From the NCBI RefSeq assembly GCF_018687715.1, contig NC_056758.1, forward strand, positions 36,179,467-36,243,466: DNA of 64,000 bases. Direction: 5' to 3'. The notes under the pieces were generated by a model that was given only the letters and a program-made list of their open reading frames with translations, had not been told where the DNA came from and ran no database searches. How positions within the stretch are numbered: the first letter of the stretch is position 1; every line of letters begins with the position of its first letter. A program made the translations under genes and the position numbers. This stretch comes from Carya illinoinensis (Eukaryota > Streptophyta > Magnoliopsida > Fagales > Juglandaceae). Below, in pieces: positions 49,953 to 62,500 of this stretch.

Positions 49953-50506
49953 CACTACAAGAAAATACATTTTCCTCAGCGCCATAAATAGTCGGGAAAG
50001 AGCCCCAAAATCGCTGGAAATACTTATTCTCAGCGCTTTCTTAACCGCTGGCTGTTAGTCGCAATTCTATGCTTACTTATAAATTACTCTAGCGATAGCC
50101 GAAAATCGCTATAAATAAACTCTTATTTCTAGCGTTTTTTTTCGCTGCAAAAAAAAAAAATCGCCGATCTTATGGATCTGATTTGAGATTTAATCGCTGA
50201 GAATAATATTTCCAGCGTAATATAATAGTCGAGAATAAACAAAAACTCGCTGAGAATAATCCTAAATATTTGTAGCGTATTTGGAGAACGCTGGAAAAAT
50301 TGCTGAATTATACTCAGCGCTTTCAGATTACGTTGAGAATACTTTTATTTCCAGCGGTTGCTAACGCTGGAAATAACCTTCCATGAATGTATAACAATGT
50401 TACTTCCAGCAGCGCTGTTGTATTTTTGCAGCAGTAAGGAATCGCTGGAAATAATTTTCCAGTTTAGTTTTTTATTCCCAGCGAATGGTGTAGCGCCGAG
50501 AATACT
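49953..50506. repeat. CACTA terminus and subterminal repeat array
   Basis: After the terminal CACTACAAGAAAA, some twenty or more copies of a roughly 11-base motif fill about 530 bases in both orientations. The motif reads TATTYYCAGCG or, inverted, CGCTGRRAATA; examples are ATTCTCAGCG, ATTTCCAGCG, TCGCTGGAAATA and TCGCTGAGAATA. In En/Spm such short subterminal motifs bind TNPA. Alternating orientations would allow hairpin folding. Confidence 0.85.
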
Positions 50507-50509
50507 CCT

Positions 50510-53045
50510 GTTTTACACCCACCCAGTCCGTAAATTGGAATTACTTTTAGGTACCTAATTGACATCCACTCGGCCCACAACATATATTTTCCTTAATATA
50601 TGTACAAACATTCCATTTAGATCCAAATACCATACCATTTAACAACCATACCATTTTCTATTAATATAAATTCATTCTTCCAATACAATATTGTCTAGAT
50701 TCTTTTAGTTATAAGTAATACATTGGCTTGGTGCATTAATGGAAGGGAATTTGTAGTACTATAAACCTAAGCAACTAATCTATTATACAAAATACATATG
50801 AAACTTGTATTACAAATGTTCTTCTCTCAATAAAGACACAGCTGCACCCATATATGCGAGCATACAAATGGTTAATCCTGAAGCTTTAACACCTTGTTGG
50901 CTGGAACATGTACAGCACAGCTGCACCCATCCTCCCTAACCAAATAGGTTACATACCCCTTCGATCAATCGCTGGTCCAAACAAATGCAAGAGCTGGTAG
51001 GAACAAAAAAATTTAGTACGCAAATGGGTTAACATTATGAATCACAGCCTCTACATATTATACTTATGCACTTGAAAATGTTGGGATACCCAAATCAGAA
51101 TTACACCAAAATGCTTTCTACGTGGGTTACACAGTTATAATCTTATCTGCATATAATATATATATATATATATATAAAACATCATACAAAGTTTTTCCTT
51201 ATAAGATCTTATATCAGATTATGCTAACAACTCTATATAGACACATGAATACTTATTACCTTAGCATAAACAGATTTCAACCTCTTCTAACTGTACTGTA
51301 CTTAGAGATTAAGGCCTTTACTCTATATAGACATATATATTGAAAGCATTTAAACAAACTGACTGTGTGCTTGTTTAGAAAACCCATAAAAACACTTACT
51401 GCAAACGATAAGGACCAAATTCTCCCATGCTTGTAAAATTTTGGACTTTCATGGAGTTGTGGTAGCTGGATTTAAGGAATTGTATGGGAATGATAAAGCC
51501 CAGTTTTCAGTCTCCTGCAATATGGCAAAAAGATGCAGCTCAAACTGAATAAACTATAGCTAAAATGTTAAGGTATAAAGCCCAAGACTCAAACTTAGTC
51601 GAGCCAAATAAAGTGAAAGAAATGTATGCCAAGGTTGAGATAGAAAATCTTCAAAAACCAATTGCAGAGTTCTAAGATGCTATGACTGGAAAAACTGAGA
51701 AAGTATACAAGCTCCAGTGCACTGCATTCATATCAAACATTAAGGCAAGTACAAAAATGCAAAAAAAGATGATAAGGATGCTATGATGCGCACTTTGCTG
51801 CAGCTGTAGCAAAGAACAAACAGATGTTACAAAGAAATAGGCTGAGCATTGCTTGGTCAATTCCAAGGAAAAGCATGGCCGTCTTTATCTGGTCATGATA
51901 GTCAAATGGAGTGCGTTAGGCGATCTGGATTTTATAATTCTTAACTTTGTGCATGCTAGTTAGGGAAAACCCCTTGTGTGTGTGGACTTGTGTGGTGTGC
52001 TTGCTATATTTTGCATGAATTTGTATGGTTGACAAAGTGGCTTGTGACGTATTTTCTATTAAAAATGCAAGGTGTCTTGCAGTTTGTGAAAAATACCTTT
52101 GTGCCAATTCCAATAGTTGCCCAGTTTTTGGCTTATTCATAACAAAGGTTGAATAAGCCTGCATTAGTGTCTTTATTATAGAAATGGGCAACTATCCAAT
52201 ATCTCTTGGTCATAAATAATGCAGCAAGATGTTTATGTTTATATGGTAAAAGTAGCAGCATATAATAAATTCTGCTACTTGAGAAATTCCAAATGTAAGA
52301 TGGAGAAAATTTGTTATTTGGGTTGAGAACAACTTATAAATAGAGTGAATCTGGTAAGGAGGGTTATTACAGTTGTTTTAGCTCTAACAAAGGAATATAT
52401 GCTACACAAAGTGAGTATGATACAAGACCACACCATATATATCACCCACCAATTCATTGAAACTACCTATTAATATATATTTTCGAAACAAGTTCACCTC
52501 TTTCATGCGTGCTCCAGGTCAAGAAAAAAGATGTAATGATGACATCACAGTGAGTGGTAGTCACAATGATGAATTTCTGCACCATCACTATACAAGCATC
52601 CTTGGATATTATCCCAAACAGTTCAGCCAAGGTGACCCGCTGCCTCTCATACCATGTACATACATTGTATTACTTATCCTGTACAATAAGTACACAGGTC
52701 CGTAAGTTTACCATTAGTAATTTGAGAATACAACAAGTAGTCAAGTCCTCAATCATAGAGAAAAAAAAATGCTTTAGATAATAAGATAGTGGTTGGCAAA
52801 GATATTTACCTGTTTTGATATTGAGGGATGGCTTAATATCGGCCCAAACTTCCACCATATATAATTAAGGATATCTCAATGGGCCCAAAAATTATCCCGT
52901 TACCCAACCCCATCACCTGAATCCCACAAAACATATACATATAGCCTTCCATTGGATAAACTATAGTCTATCCACCATTGGAACAACAAAATATGCACCC
53001 AAAAAGCCACAAAAAACAGATTCATATCAACTCACAAAAACCAGC
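50510..53045. other. Non-coding stretch inside the CACTA element
   Basis: It lies between the subterminal array and the 3' end of the TNPA-like gene. It is AT-rich, with a short phrase (CAGCTGCACCCAT) occurring near 50838 and 50918 and a small AT microsatellite near 51155. No frame resembles a protein. Whether it is all original element sequence is not known. Confidence 0.5.
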
Positions 53046-55512
53046 TCACTGAGTCTCTGGAACAGACTCAGTCTCTCTAACAGACTCACTAAGGGACGGG
53101 TTCGCAGCAAAGAAAGCCCTCAAAAGGCGGTCGGTCTGCTCTTGTCTTTCCAATAGCTTCTGCATGTTTGCCTTCATTGCCTCCATCTCACTCTTGGAAG
53201 ATTCAGCCTCTTTCTTATGTTTTTCAATCAAGGCTATGTACTCTCTCTCTCGTTCCAATGAGCGTTGTCTCGTAGACTCTGGGATTACCATCTCCCCTAA
53301 TCCTCTTGCATAACCAGGTCTCGAACCGAGTACCTCTCTGAAGACACCCGCTGCTGCTTCATCAGTTCGTTGCTCTGGTTCTAGAGTATCTAGCTTTCCA
53401 ACCATATCCTTCTGAAATATGACATTATTAATCGATTAACTACAAAGCTGGAGGGGTAATGCTCCATTTTTAATTAATTAGATAAATGTACAGTAGCATT
53501 GCGATTCCCAAATAATTCATTGAGTGGAATATACTCACATATTTGTCTTCGGTCGCAGCTGTTATAAATTTTGAATTCTTCTTGGACCAGTGGGTTTCCT
53601 TGAAGAAGTCTACCAAATTTGCCGATTCAGCCCTCTACATGTGTGTGGAATGTGTATATATAACACATAGTCAGGAATGTAGCACAACATAAAAAATGTG
53701 CATGCATTGGTAGCTTAATCCCGGTATTTATTAGAGCAACCAATTATAAATACCGTGTTATGAAATTGAAAATATGATGTATAAGCTATATTGCACAAAA
53801 TAATGCTTTTGAGTTATACCTTTTCTTCAAGAATCCGCACAAACGATTTGCGACCTGCTGTGTGGTTAATAACCAGCCTCTTCCTATTCTCCCGATTTTT
53901 GTTAGAAATTTTCTGGCATGTCCAACCCAAATAATGTTTAAGAAACATATCGTAAAATCAAGGATGTTCCTTGTAGGCCATGACTTATTAACCACCGGAA
54001 TCTTAGTTTGTATATGTTTGAAAATATTGCATACCTTGAAGGCCTCGCTACCCCATCTTGTACATAGCTTAACCCAAACAAGGGGGCTGACCCGCTCAGT
54101 CCCACTAGCTAATGCTTCCTCGTGGCTCCCATAGGATAAATATATGCTATGCAATTCATGGTGGAATGCATTAAATCTCTTCCGAAGCTGTTTAGTTACT
54201 GTTAATCGATGGTTCTCCAACTCCCAATCAAGTTCAAAATCACCCTACATATATAATAAAAAATTCTCGATGTCATCAATACGTACTACGTAACCTATCT
54301 AACCCACAAACATTAATGTGGAAAGTCTTACCCGAACACGATCGATCAGCTCATCCTTATGCGCTTGGGGTACATCACTCCATCTTGCATAACTCATGTC
54401 ACAATGATGTTTGACTATCCACGTAACTCGTGTTGTGAACATGTTGGCGTTTGAACAGCATGGTGCAGTTTCCCCAGTATTTATCTTCAATAGCACCTTT
54501 CCATACTTCCGTATTTTTTCAAATTCAGTGCATTTGGCTGGCCCACGTCCCCGTCTCTTTTGTGCCTGGTTTTGTACCGTCCCCGTGGGGGTGTCCTCAC
54601 CTGTATGACATAACATGAATAATGTCTAGTTAGGGGTCTAATTGAATTTAAAACTTTAATGATTTCACCATCATTAAACAACTCATTTTGTATTAATAAC
54701 TCCCGTAGATATGAACTATACCGATTTGGACTCCAGCCGGCTCTAGCTCTACATGAAATGAGGTCACGATGTTAGGCTCCGTGGGGGCATCCACACCTGA
54801 ATGACATAGTAACAATAATTCAAAATCAGCCTCATTTAATTATCATACAAATAAATTTTAACAGCATGATACGTAAATTTAAGAACATGATACTACTTCC
54901 CCAGATGTGAACTATACCAACACGGTCTACAGGAGGCTCTGGTGGCATTGATTGACCGGTCACTCTGTTAGGCTCCGTGTGTGCATCCACTACTGTATGG
55001 CATAATAATAATTGCTAATTATCAGAGTCTGATCGAACTATCTTACAACAAATGTCAGAACACCAATCTATTTATAAGGAAATAATATGAAACCCATCCC
55101 CTAAAGGTATACATACTGATTTGATCTCTGTGAAGCTCTGGTTGTGGACCGGGTGAGGTGACTCCGCGTGGCTCGGGCTCCAGTGGTGTGGTCGCACATG
55201 GTGGCTCCCATGGATGGCTTGGGGGCTGGGTAGAGTCATCTGAGCTAGCCTCGTCCACATCTCCTGGACTATGGTATGAACTAATCCGAACACCGCGTGG
55301 CCGGCGAGCTCGGCATGAATAAGGAACAAGTCTTCTACCCCGGAATCCTCGGCCTCTGGCCCGACCTCGGACACTGGCTCCCACTGGGTCACCTACATTT
55401 CAACCACATTTCATTTGTGTTAGGATCATATCTAACAACCAGTTCATGAGGCGAGGAAAAAATGTTAGCTAGAATATCTACCTGGGCCGTTCATGCTCCT
55501 CGTGCTCAGCAT
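53046..55512 (-). CDS. TNPA-like DNA-binding protein of CACTA element (Transposase_24 type)
   Basis: The nine exons are 55512-55482, 55392-55117, 54992-54918, 54796-54722, 54600-54332, 54244-54035, 53912-53820, 53634-53539 and 53411-53046. All have GT/AG junctions, and they join without a stop to 497 codons (496 residues). The N-terminus is Arg/Gly-rich (RGRARGRGFRGRR). Three successive segments have the shape VDAxTEPNxV. The Ptta/En/Spm transposase region follows: RWSDVPQAHKDELIDRV, LRKRFNAFHHELHSIYLSYG, NHTAGRKSFVRILEEK and ETHWSKKNSKFI. The C-terminus is a charged coiled coil (REREYIALIEKHKKEAESSK). By analogy with En/Spm TNPA it would bind the subterminal motifs and bring the ends together. 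Exons were assembled by eye and fit in phase at every joint; there is no transcript evidence. Confidence 0.85.
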
Positions 55513-55896
55513 ACCATTAGATAGAATTGCAATGAATTTTTTACGAACACGACATCAAACTTGTTCTTCCTTCGAACCCAACCTTCACATGGATTAATAT
55601 TGTGTCATCAATGTGTATCAAGAGACGTGGAATACCATCAAACTGCTCACCTTCTAATAAGATAATGCATTAAATTAATAAGACTGGTTGAGTATTAATT
55701 ATTTATATGCAGTACCCAAATATTTGGCTTATCAGTATTCTAGTATAGTTATATCGGCTAATCATTTCATTGGCAAGTTGATGCTCGTCCACAATTTATG
55801 TTACAAATTATTCAAACGTTGGCGTTTAAACCACATAGATTTGCATATTCTTTGGGTATGAGAATTAAGTCTTACCGATAAATTGTCAAAAGTTGC

Positions 55897-58800
55897 CTAT
55901 TCTGAGTCGGACTCAGAGTCGGTTGACTTGTCCTCATCATCTGAATATTCCCAATCACCATATGCATCTCCAGAACCATATGGAACCATGCTATCATCAA
56001 TAAAATCTGGTGAATTTCTGTGTGCACCACCCGACTCCATGTGGTCTCGTGCATCAATATGGGTAGGTTCTATATCAGTCCTACTAAGTGGAGTTGACAC
56101 AGGACATGCATCACAATGCAAAAGTGGATAATCATATGATGACTCAATCTCTTGATAGGCATCATCGTCACTTGATTCGCCATCATTACCGTCTAAAACC
56201 CTGTGCACTGGTGGAATGTCATACACATTCCTATTATTGTACTTCTGCACAACAAACCAGTTCCCTTTCGCCCTTATATCCCTAATGTAAAAACACTGAG
56301 AAGCCTGACATGCCAGCACATATGGTTCGTCCTTATACCAAGTCCTATTCATATTGACACTAGTTAAATGATCGTCTACCCGTACCCCTCGCCTTTTATC
56401 ACCAACATCAAACCAATCACAACTGAACAAGTACACTCTTCGACCTCCCATGTAGTGTAACTCTACAACATCATTTATAACACCATAAAAATCTACATTA
56501 TCAGTTTCTTGATCACCAGTTACCAACACTCCGAAATTTTGGCTTCGCCGGCGAAGTTCACGGCTCTTGGTATGGAACCGTTTACCATTTATTATGCAGG
56601 CAGCATATGTTGCGACCCAACGGTCAGGACCGCAAGCTAACGCATACAAATCTGGGGACACATCAAGTGGGTTGTTGTTACGCTGGTCCACCACCTACAT
56701 GAATATCGGGGTAAATGGTGAACTTAAATAGTCGATATACATTGTCATATGCTGGTCGGGTATATTCTAAGTAGATAACTAGCAAGCTAACTTACACGTT
56801 GCTTGAACCAATTTGGAAACTCAGTTTGTTGCGTGCGATCAATAGAATTTGGGTTTGACACCTTGCATTTGTCGTAGTGTTCCCTGCATTTGTAGCAAAG
56901 AAATGGGGGAAACAAATTTAGTAAGTGTCCCACATTAAATGGTGAGGTAGTTTGTTGAAACATCGAAAGCAGGAGTTAGGTAATGATTGCTTACTCTAAA
57001 TAGGGTCCAATCTCAATGCAGTTGTTAAGCACGTACCAAATGGCTGCTGTATGGAGTTTATCGTGTAATTGCACACTATTAGCTATACCCAAGGGACGAA
57101 GTTTCTGGTTGAAAATTGTGAACCTATCTAGAGTCTCATCTTCTACACCATCAATGTTACGGTCCGGTCGATTAAACTTCGTCTCAACATCTTTGAGATA
57201 CATTGAGCAAAATGTCAAACACTCAATGTGAACCCAGGCTTCCGCTATTGAACCTTCTGGATGTGCTTTGTTCTTAACATACCGCTTGAACTTGCCGAGA
57301 TACCTCTCAAACGGGTACATCCACCGATATTGAACTGGACCGCCAAGAATAGCCTCACGGGGTAAATGGACAGCTAAGTGGACCATAACATCGAAAAAAG
57401 ATGGAGGGAAAATCATCTCTAGTTTGCATAGAATGGTGACGATATCAAGCTGGAGCTTTGATAGGCGATTCACATCTACGGTTCGGGCGCACAACTCTTT
57501 GAAGAAACTACTAAGTTCAGTCAAAGCCAATGCAATATCCCTCCTTAAGAACCCCCCCACAGCAATAGGAAGTAGTGTTTGCAAGAAAACATGATGGTCA
57601 TGGCTTTTGAGCCCAGAGATCTTGGAATCACGTACAGATACACAGTGCGTGATATTAGAAGCAAACCCATCAGGAAATTTCACCTCAGCGAGCCACTCAC
57701 AGAATTTATTCTTTTCATCTCCATGTAATGTGTATGATGCATGTGGCATAATAGTTCGTTCACCTTCACGTTTCAGATGTAATTCCTTTCTAAACCCCAG
57801 GATCTCTAGGTCACGCCGTGAATTAGTGTTATCTTTTGTCTTGCCGGGGATGTTCATTAAAGTGCCCAAAATGTTCTCGGAAATATTCTTCTCAATATGC
57901 ATAACATCTAGATTATGTCTAAGCCGCATTGTTGACCAATAAGGTAGTTGGAAGAATATGCTTTTCTTTGTCCAGTTCAACTCTTCTGCTGTGCGTTTTC
58001 TCTTCCTACAAGATTTTCCAAATTGAATATCTCCAAGCATTTGTAACTGAGTTATTAGATCTGCTCCTTCAACCAATGCTGGTGGCATGCGAAGATCTTC
58101 TTTACCGTTGAACAACCCTTTTCTCGTTCGCCAGATGTGATCGCTGGGTAAGAGACGTCGATGTCCCATATAACAATGTTTTCTACCATACTTCAACCAG
58201 TTGGAATCTGTACTGGCATTGCAAGATGGACATGCCAATTTCCCTTTTGTTGACCACCCAGACAGATTTCCATAGGCTGGAAAGTCATTAATTGTCCACA
58301 ACAATGCAGCATGTAACATGAACATTTCCTTAGTGGATGCATCATACGTAGGTACCCCATGTGCCCAAAGTTCTAGTAACTCATCAATTAATGGTTGCAA
58401 ATAAACATCAATGTCATTCCCTGGTGATTTTGGGCCAGGGATAATGAGGGATGTCATAAAGAATGAATCTTTCATGCATAACCATGGCGGTAAGTTATAC
58501 GGGACAAGAATCACTGGCCAAATGCTATAAGGTTTTGCCAGATTGTTGAAGGGATTGAACCCGTCACTTGCCAAACCAAGCCTGACATTGCGAGCATCCC
58601 TTGCAAACCAACTATGAGCTTGATCAAATGTCTTCCAAGACTCAGAGTCAGCTGGATGTCTCATACTACTCTCATCGATGACCCGCTGCTCCTTATGCCA
58701 TCTCATGTCACCCGCTATCTTGCTTGACACAAAGAGACGCTGCAATCTTGGCTTCAAGGGAAAATGACGAAGCACTTTTTGAGGGATCACTCGTGACCCG

Positions 58801-59549
58801 TGTGTATTTGGCTTCCATCGCGACGCCTTACAGATAGGACACTCAGACAGATTACCATTTTCCTTCCAGAATAAGATGCAGTCATTAGGGCATGCATGTA
58901 TTTTGTGGTACGTGAAACCCAAACCACGCTCCAATGTCCTTGCCTCCTCATATGATTGTGGCAATTCAGCATTAGGAAAGGCTGACCGCAAAAGGCTTAG
59001 CAGCATATCAAAAGACTTGATTGACCACCCACCAAGTGTTTTAATATGTAACAACTTCACTACGAAAGAGAGCTTTGAGAAATTTGTGCAACCCTCGAAC
59101 AGAGGCCGTCGGGCATCCTCTAATAGTTGGTCAAAAGTTGAGTTTGGGGAGGATTGAGGTATTGCTGAGTGAGTTGGTGATGTGGTGTTGTCTTGAGGAG
59201 CATCTCGGAATGTGGCTGCCCGTATGTCATCTAGCATACCATCTATGTCATCAATGTACACATCTCCACTTTCAACCCCGGGATCGCCATCATCGTCTAT
59301 GGTGGGGAGTGTTTCCTCCTCCCCATGAAATATCCAGTGCGTGTAATTTGGATCTATCCCTTTTATAAACAAGTGGGACTCCACCTCAAGTATAGGCAAG
59401 AAGAGATTATTACAGCATATACGGCATGGACACCGAATGCGATCACTTCCCATGGCATGGTTTTGTGCCATTGTAAGGAAATTGCGTACCCCATCAGCGT
59501 AAGCAGGTGATAAAAGTCTATCACCCAAGGTCATCCAGCTTTTGTCCAT
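55897..59549 (-). CDS. TNP2-type CACTA transposase, apparently intact
   Basis: The exons are 59549-56995, 56883-56796 and 56694-55897, with GT/AG junctions and matching phase, giving 1,146 residues. It begins MDKSWMTLGDRL, the usual start of this family. The domains in order are: Transpos_assoc zinc region (CPCRICCNN, about residues 40-50); the tnp2/Transposase_21 core (DMRWHKEQR, RHPADSESWKTFD, RLGLASDGFNPF, YNLPPWLCMK); DUF4218 (DVMHIEKNISENILGTLM, later MVHLAVHLPREA and RWMYPFERYLGKFKRYV); and, in the last exon, DUF4216 (LYALACGPDRWV, FGVLVTGDQET, YLFSCDWFDV). The C-terminus is acidic. It catalyses excision and insertion of CACTA elements. No stop or frameshift interrupts it, which is unusual for an old copy. 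Treating exon 1 alone as the gene would miss the DUF4216 end. Confidence 0.92.
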
Positions 59550-62500
59550 CTAATAAAAAGAATAATGAATGAGTGGGTATGATATTGAAGTTATAATTAT
59601 CATAAGGTAGGGCGGAGAAATAACTAGCATGTGGAGAATAACTGGTTAGGGGGATAATAAGACAGTAGCACAAACTCTGTGAAAAACCTTTTCACAGAAC
59701 TACATGTGTGACTCTTAGCATGAGCAGAATATATACTTTCAAAAAGAGCATCAGTTATAAGGTAAGTACAGAAGTTATAAATTAATAGGATCATGATGCA
59801 GAATGGGTGAAGTTGAGAATTTGTGAATGACCAATAACATATTTGTTAAATGCTTGCTCCAGGAATTGTGAGCTTCTATCAATGGTCATTGTATGTGTAG
59901 AAGGGGTAAGGGATTGAGTGGTTGGCTGAGTTGTGTTACTTGTTTCTAAGGAAAGTAAGAGCAAAGATGACACACTTATCTATCCCAAACTAATTAGCTC
60001 AGCATACCCAAATAAGTGGTTGTCATCCAATTCCGTATGGAATGTGTATTAGAACAAAGCCAATCGGTTACCTATGAGAATTAGATACCCAATGAGGAGG
60101 GTAAAGAATAAGTTTCATATTATTTTTCCAGAGTTGGTAAAAAAGCTATAATTCTATGAATACACATTGTGCCAACCAGGATAAATTAAGTGAATACTTA
60201 AAAGTGGTACTAAGAAGAGTATGTTGACACATTTGAGGATAATAATGAAATCTATGGTGAGGGCCTAGCTTAATATACAGCTCATTTTATGTTAAAACCT
60301 TCACATCTAGGAAGGGTAAGAATCTATTAGATTATAATGGAGTTTCTAATAATATCAAAGAAAACTCTAGAGCTTATAGTAGAGAAAAGAGCTAAGTTAA
60401 GAAATACACTAGGGTCTCGAAGCACAAGATACCTTAGGATATACAATGTCGTGAGTGCCATGGTCTTACAAAAAATTCACATTGACTGCCCTAATTAGAA
60501 GAGAACCTAAGATGGAAAGTGGGTCAGCTCATCCTTGAGTAATCACAGTTTGAGTAAACACTCTATTACTGTGTCTTTGTGAGCTGGATGGAAAAAATGT
60601 TAATTCCATGACCTTTGCAGTTATCTATTGGAGATAACTGTGATTCTAGTTGTAAGAATATGAAAGGCTGATTTGAAGCTAGCATATGAAAGTCTCTATG
60701 AGGGACGGGTCACGCAAGAAAAATATCAATATTGCAAATCTTAAGAAGCTAGAGTAATGTAAGGGGAGGAAAAAAATACATCACCTGGATTATTTATATG
60801 TTGCTTGTGAAAACATAAAATCTGATATTTCTATGTTCATTGGAACAAAGATAAATCGGTTGACGAGAAAGTAATTGTACAAGCACAGTAAAATTCGGCT
60901 AATCAGATTTTCTAGTAATACACTTAATATATATTGTTCTCGGAAATCACCATCAACAAGTAGTCAATCTGGTTTTTGTTTATGTGACTGATTGTACACA
61001 TAGTTTTGGTGCATTTTGCATGAATTTATATATCTATGGATAACACCAACAAAGTTAATATTTCCAAGCCATATGTACCACATCCTCCCAAGATACCTAG
61101 CTAATAAACTGATTGTGTAACTAGTTGCCATCTTTATTGTAAGATTGGGTATATTTGAGCTAATTTAAAGGTTGAACCCCCAAGGACACTTGAGAAAATG
61201 CCCTAATTATTAAATAATGAGTTGAGTTTAGTCAAGAATATGAGTGACACATTTAATAGATTTCATGACATATCGTAAAACTTATCTCGAACTCCAAAAC
61301 CTGCACATATATTACTTCAGAGAATTTGAGTTCCTAAAGTTGATGTCATTCTCCCGTCAAAGAAAGTGGTAATGGTCTTACGTACCTAGTATTAGGGAGA
61401 CACCACATGCCTAGGAGTACTCTTACTGCTTGATCATATATCCTAGTGCAGCATATAAGTTTTTAGATTGTGTGGTTAATTTTTCTTGTTTTATGTTTAT
61501 AGTGCGTATTTTGGCTTATTGAACTTTTGAATTCACAGTTACATTCACTTCTTTTCCATATACAAAAATAAAAAGAATGCCATTGAAAAGTGAAAGTTTG
61601 ACTTCATATAATATTTTTGTATATGAATATAATATCATTAGTGGGATTAATAGAGATACACTCAGTTAATCCTCTAACATGAAAAGGGTGTCATGTTACA
61701 AATATATCAAATTTGTGAATTACACCTAATTGACATTGCAGAGTTTCGAGTCTGAACCACACAATTTTTTCAGAGTTTAGACAGCATAGGGCAAGTTTAG
61801 GAGTCTCTGTAATATGGATTAATCCCTTCCCCAAACCCAATTAGATAATGATCATGCATATCCACAACTCCACAAATCTTCAAACTGAAAACAGTAACTT
61901 TTTATTATGAAAGTAGCATTTATGAAAGTAAACAAGTACTAATCAGAATTTTCTTAGTCTACGCTTAATGTTTCCTTACAATGTCAGGTGCATGCCTGCT
62001 TGCCTTCACCATCAAAAACCTACTTTGGGCTGGAAGTATATTTCTGTTCATTCATTTAGTACGCCTAGTAATTTTCTCTAAGGTGCTTCATTTTCAGGAA
62101 ATAAATAATGTGCTGACTCAAAACTCTTTTTCATATGAAATGAGAAAATTATGGTTTTCCATCAACCTTTTCATGCCATTTTCCTAAACTCCAAACTGGA
62201 CACTGTCATCGTCTCCTTCACTTTCACAGTCACCTTTTCCTACTTTTATTTTTACTTTAAAGCATTTTCCTTTCGCATGGCCCACAACTCAAGTTTGGTA
62301 CAAAGGTTAGTTCTTATGATTTGGTCCAAAGCAGCTCATATATATTCTATTTTTCTCTTCTTTGACACTTTCTAGCAGCAACATATAGGTCGATGCTAGT
62401 ATATATGCTACTCTAACAACGACATGGCAAGTACAATGCTAGTATATATGCTACTCGACATACTGTCTAATTAAGTACTTGATCTCTTGGTTAGCATAAA

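Larger units (their letters stand above)
49953..59549 (-). mobile_element. CACTA (En/Spm) DNA transposon, right terminus not found
   Basis: The left end is CACTACAAGAAAATACATTT at 49953, a standard plant CACTA terminus. It is followed by a dense subterminal repeat array. On the minus strand the element encodes a TNP2-type transposase (59549-55897) and a TNPA-like protein (55512-53046), the gene set and order of En/Spm. I looked for the matching opposite end (ending TTGTAGTG) from 59550 to 64000 and did not find a convincing one. The element therefore either extends past the window or has lost that end. The end coordinate given is the transposase start codon, a minimum. Confidence 0.88.

Noticed and set aside
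55072..55392. Alternative 106-codon frame over TNPA-like exon 2
   Set aside because: The overlapping Arg/Gly-rich frame joins in phase to exons on both sides; this one does not.
59791..59973. 60-codon Ser/Thr-rich minus-strand frame upstream of the transposase
   Set aside because: Low complexity, no family resemblance, and positioned where the transposase promoter is expected.
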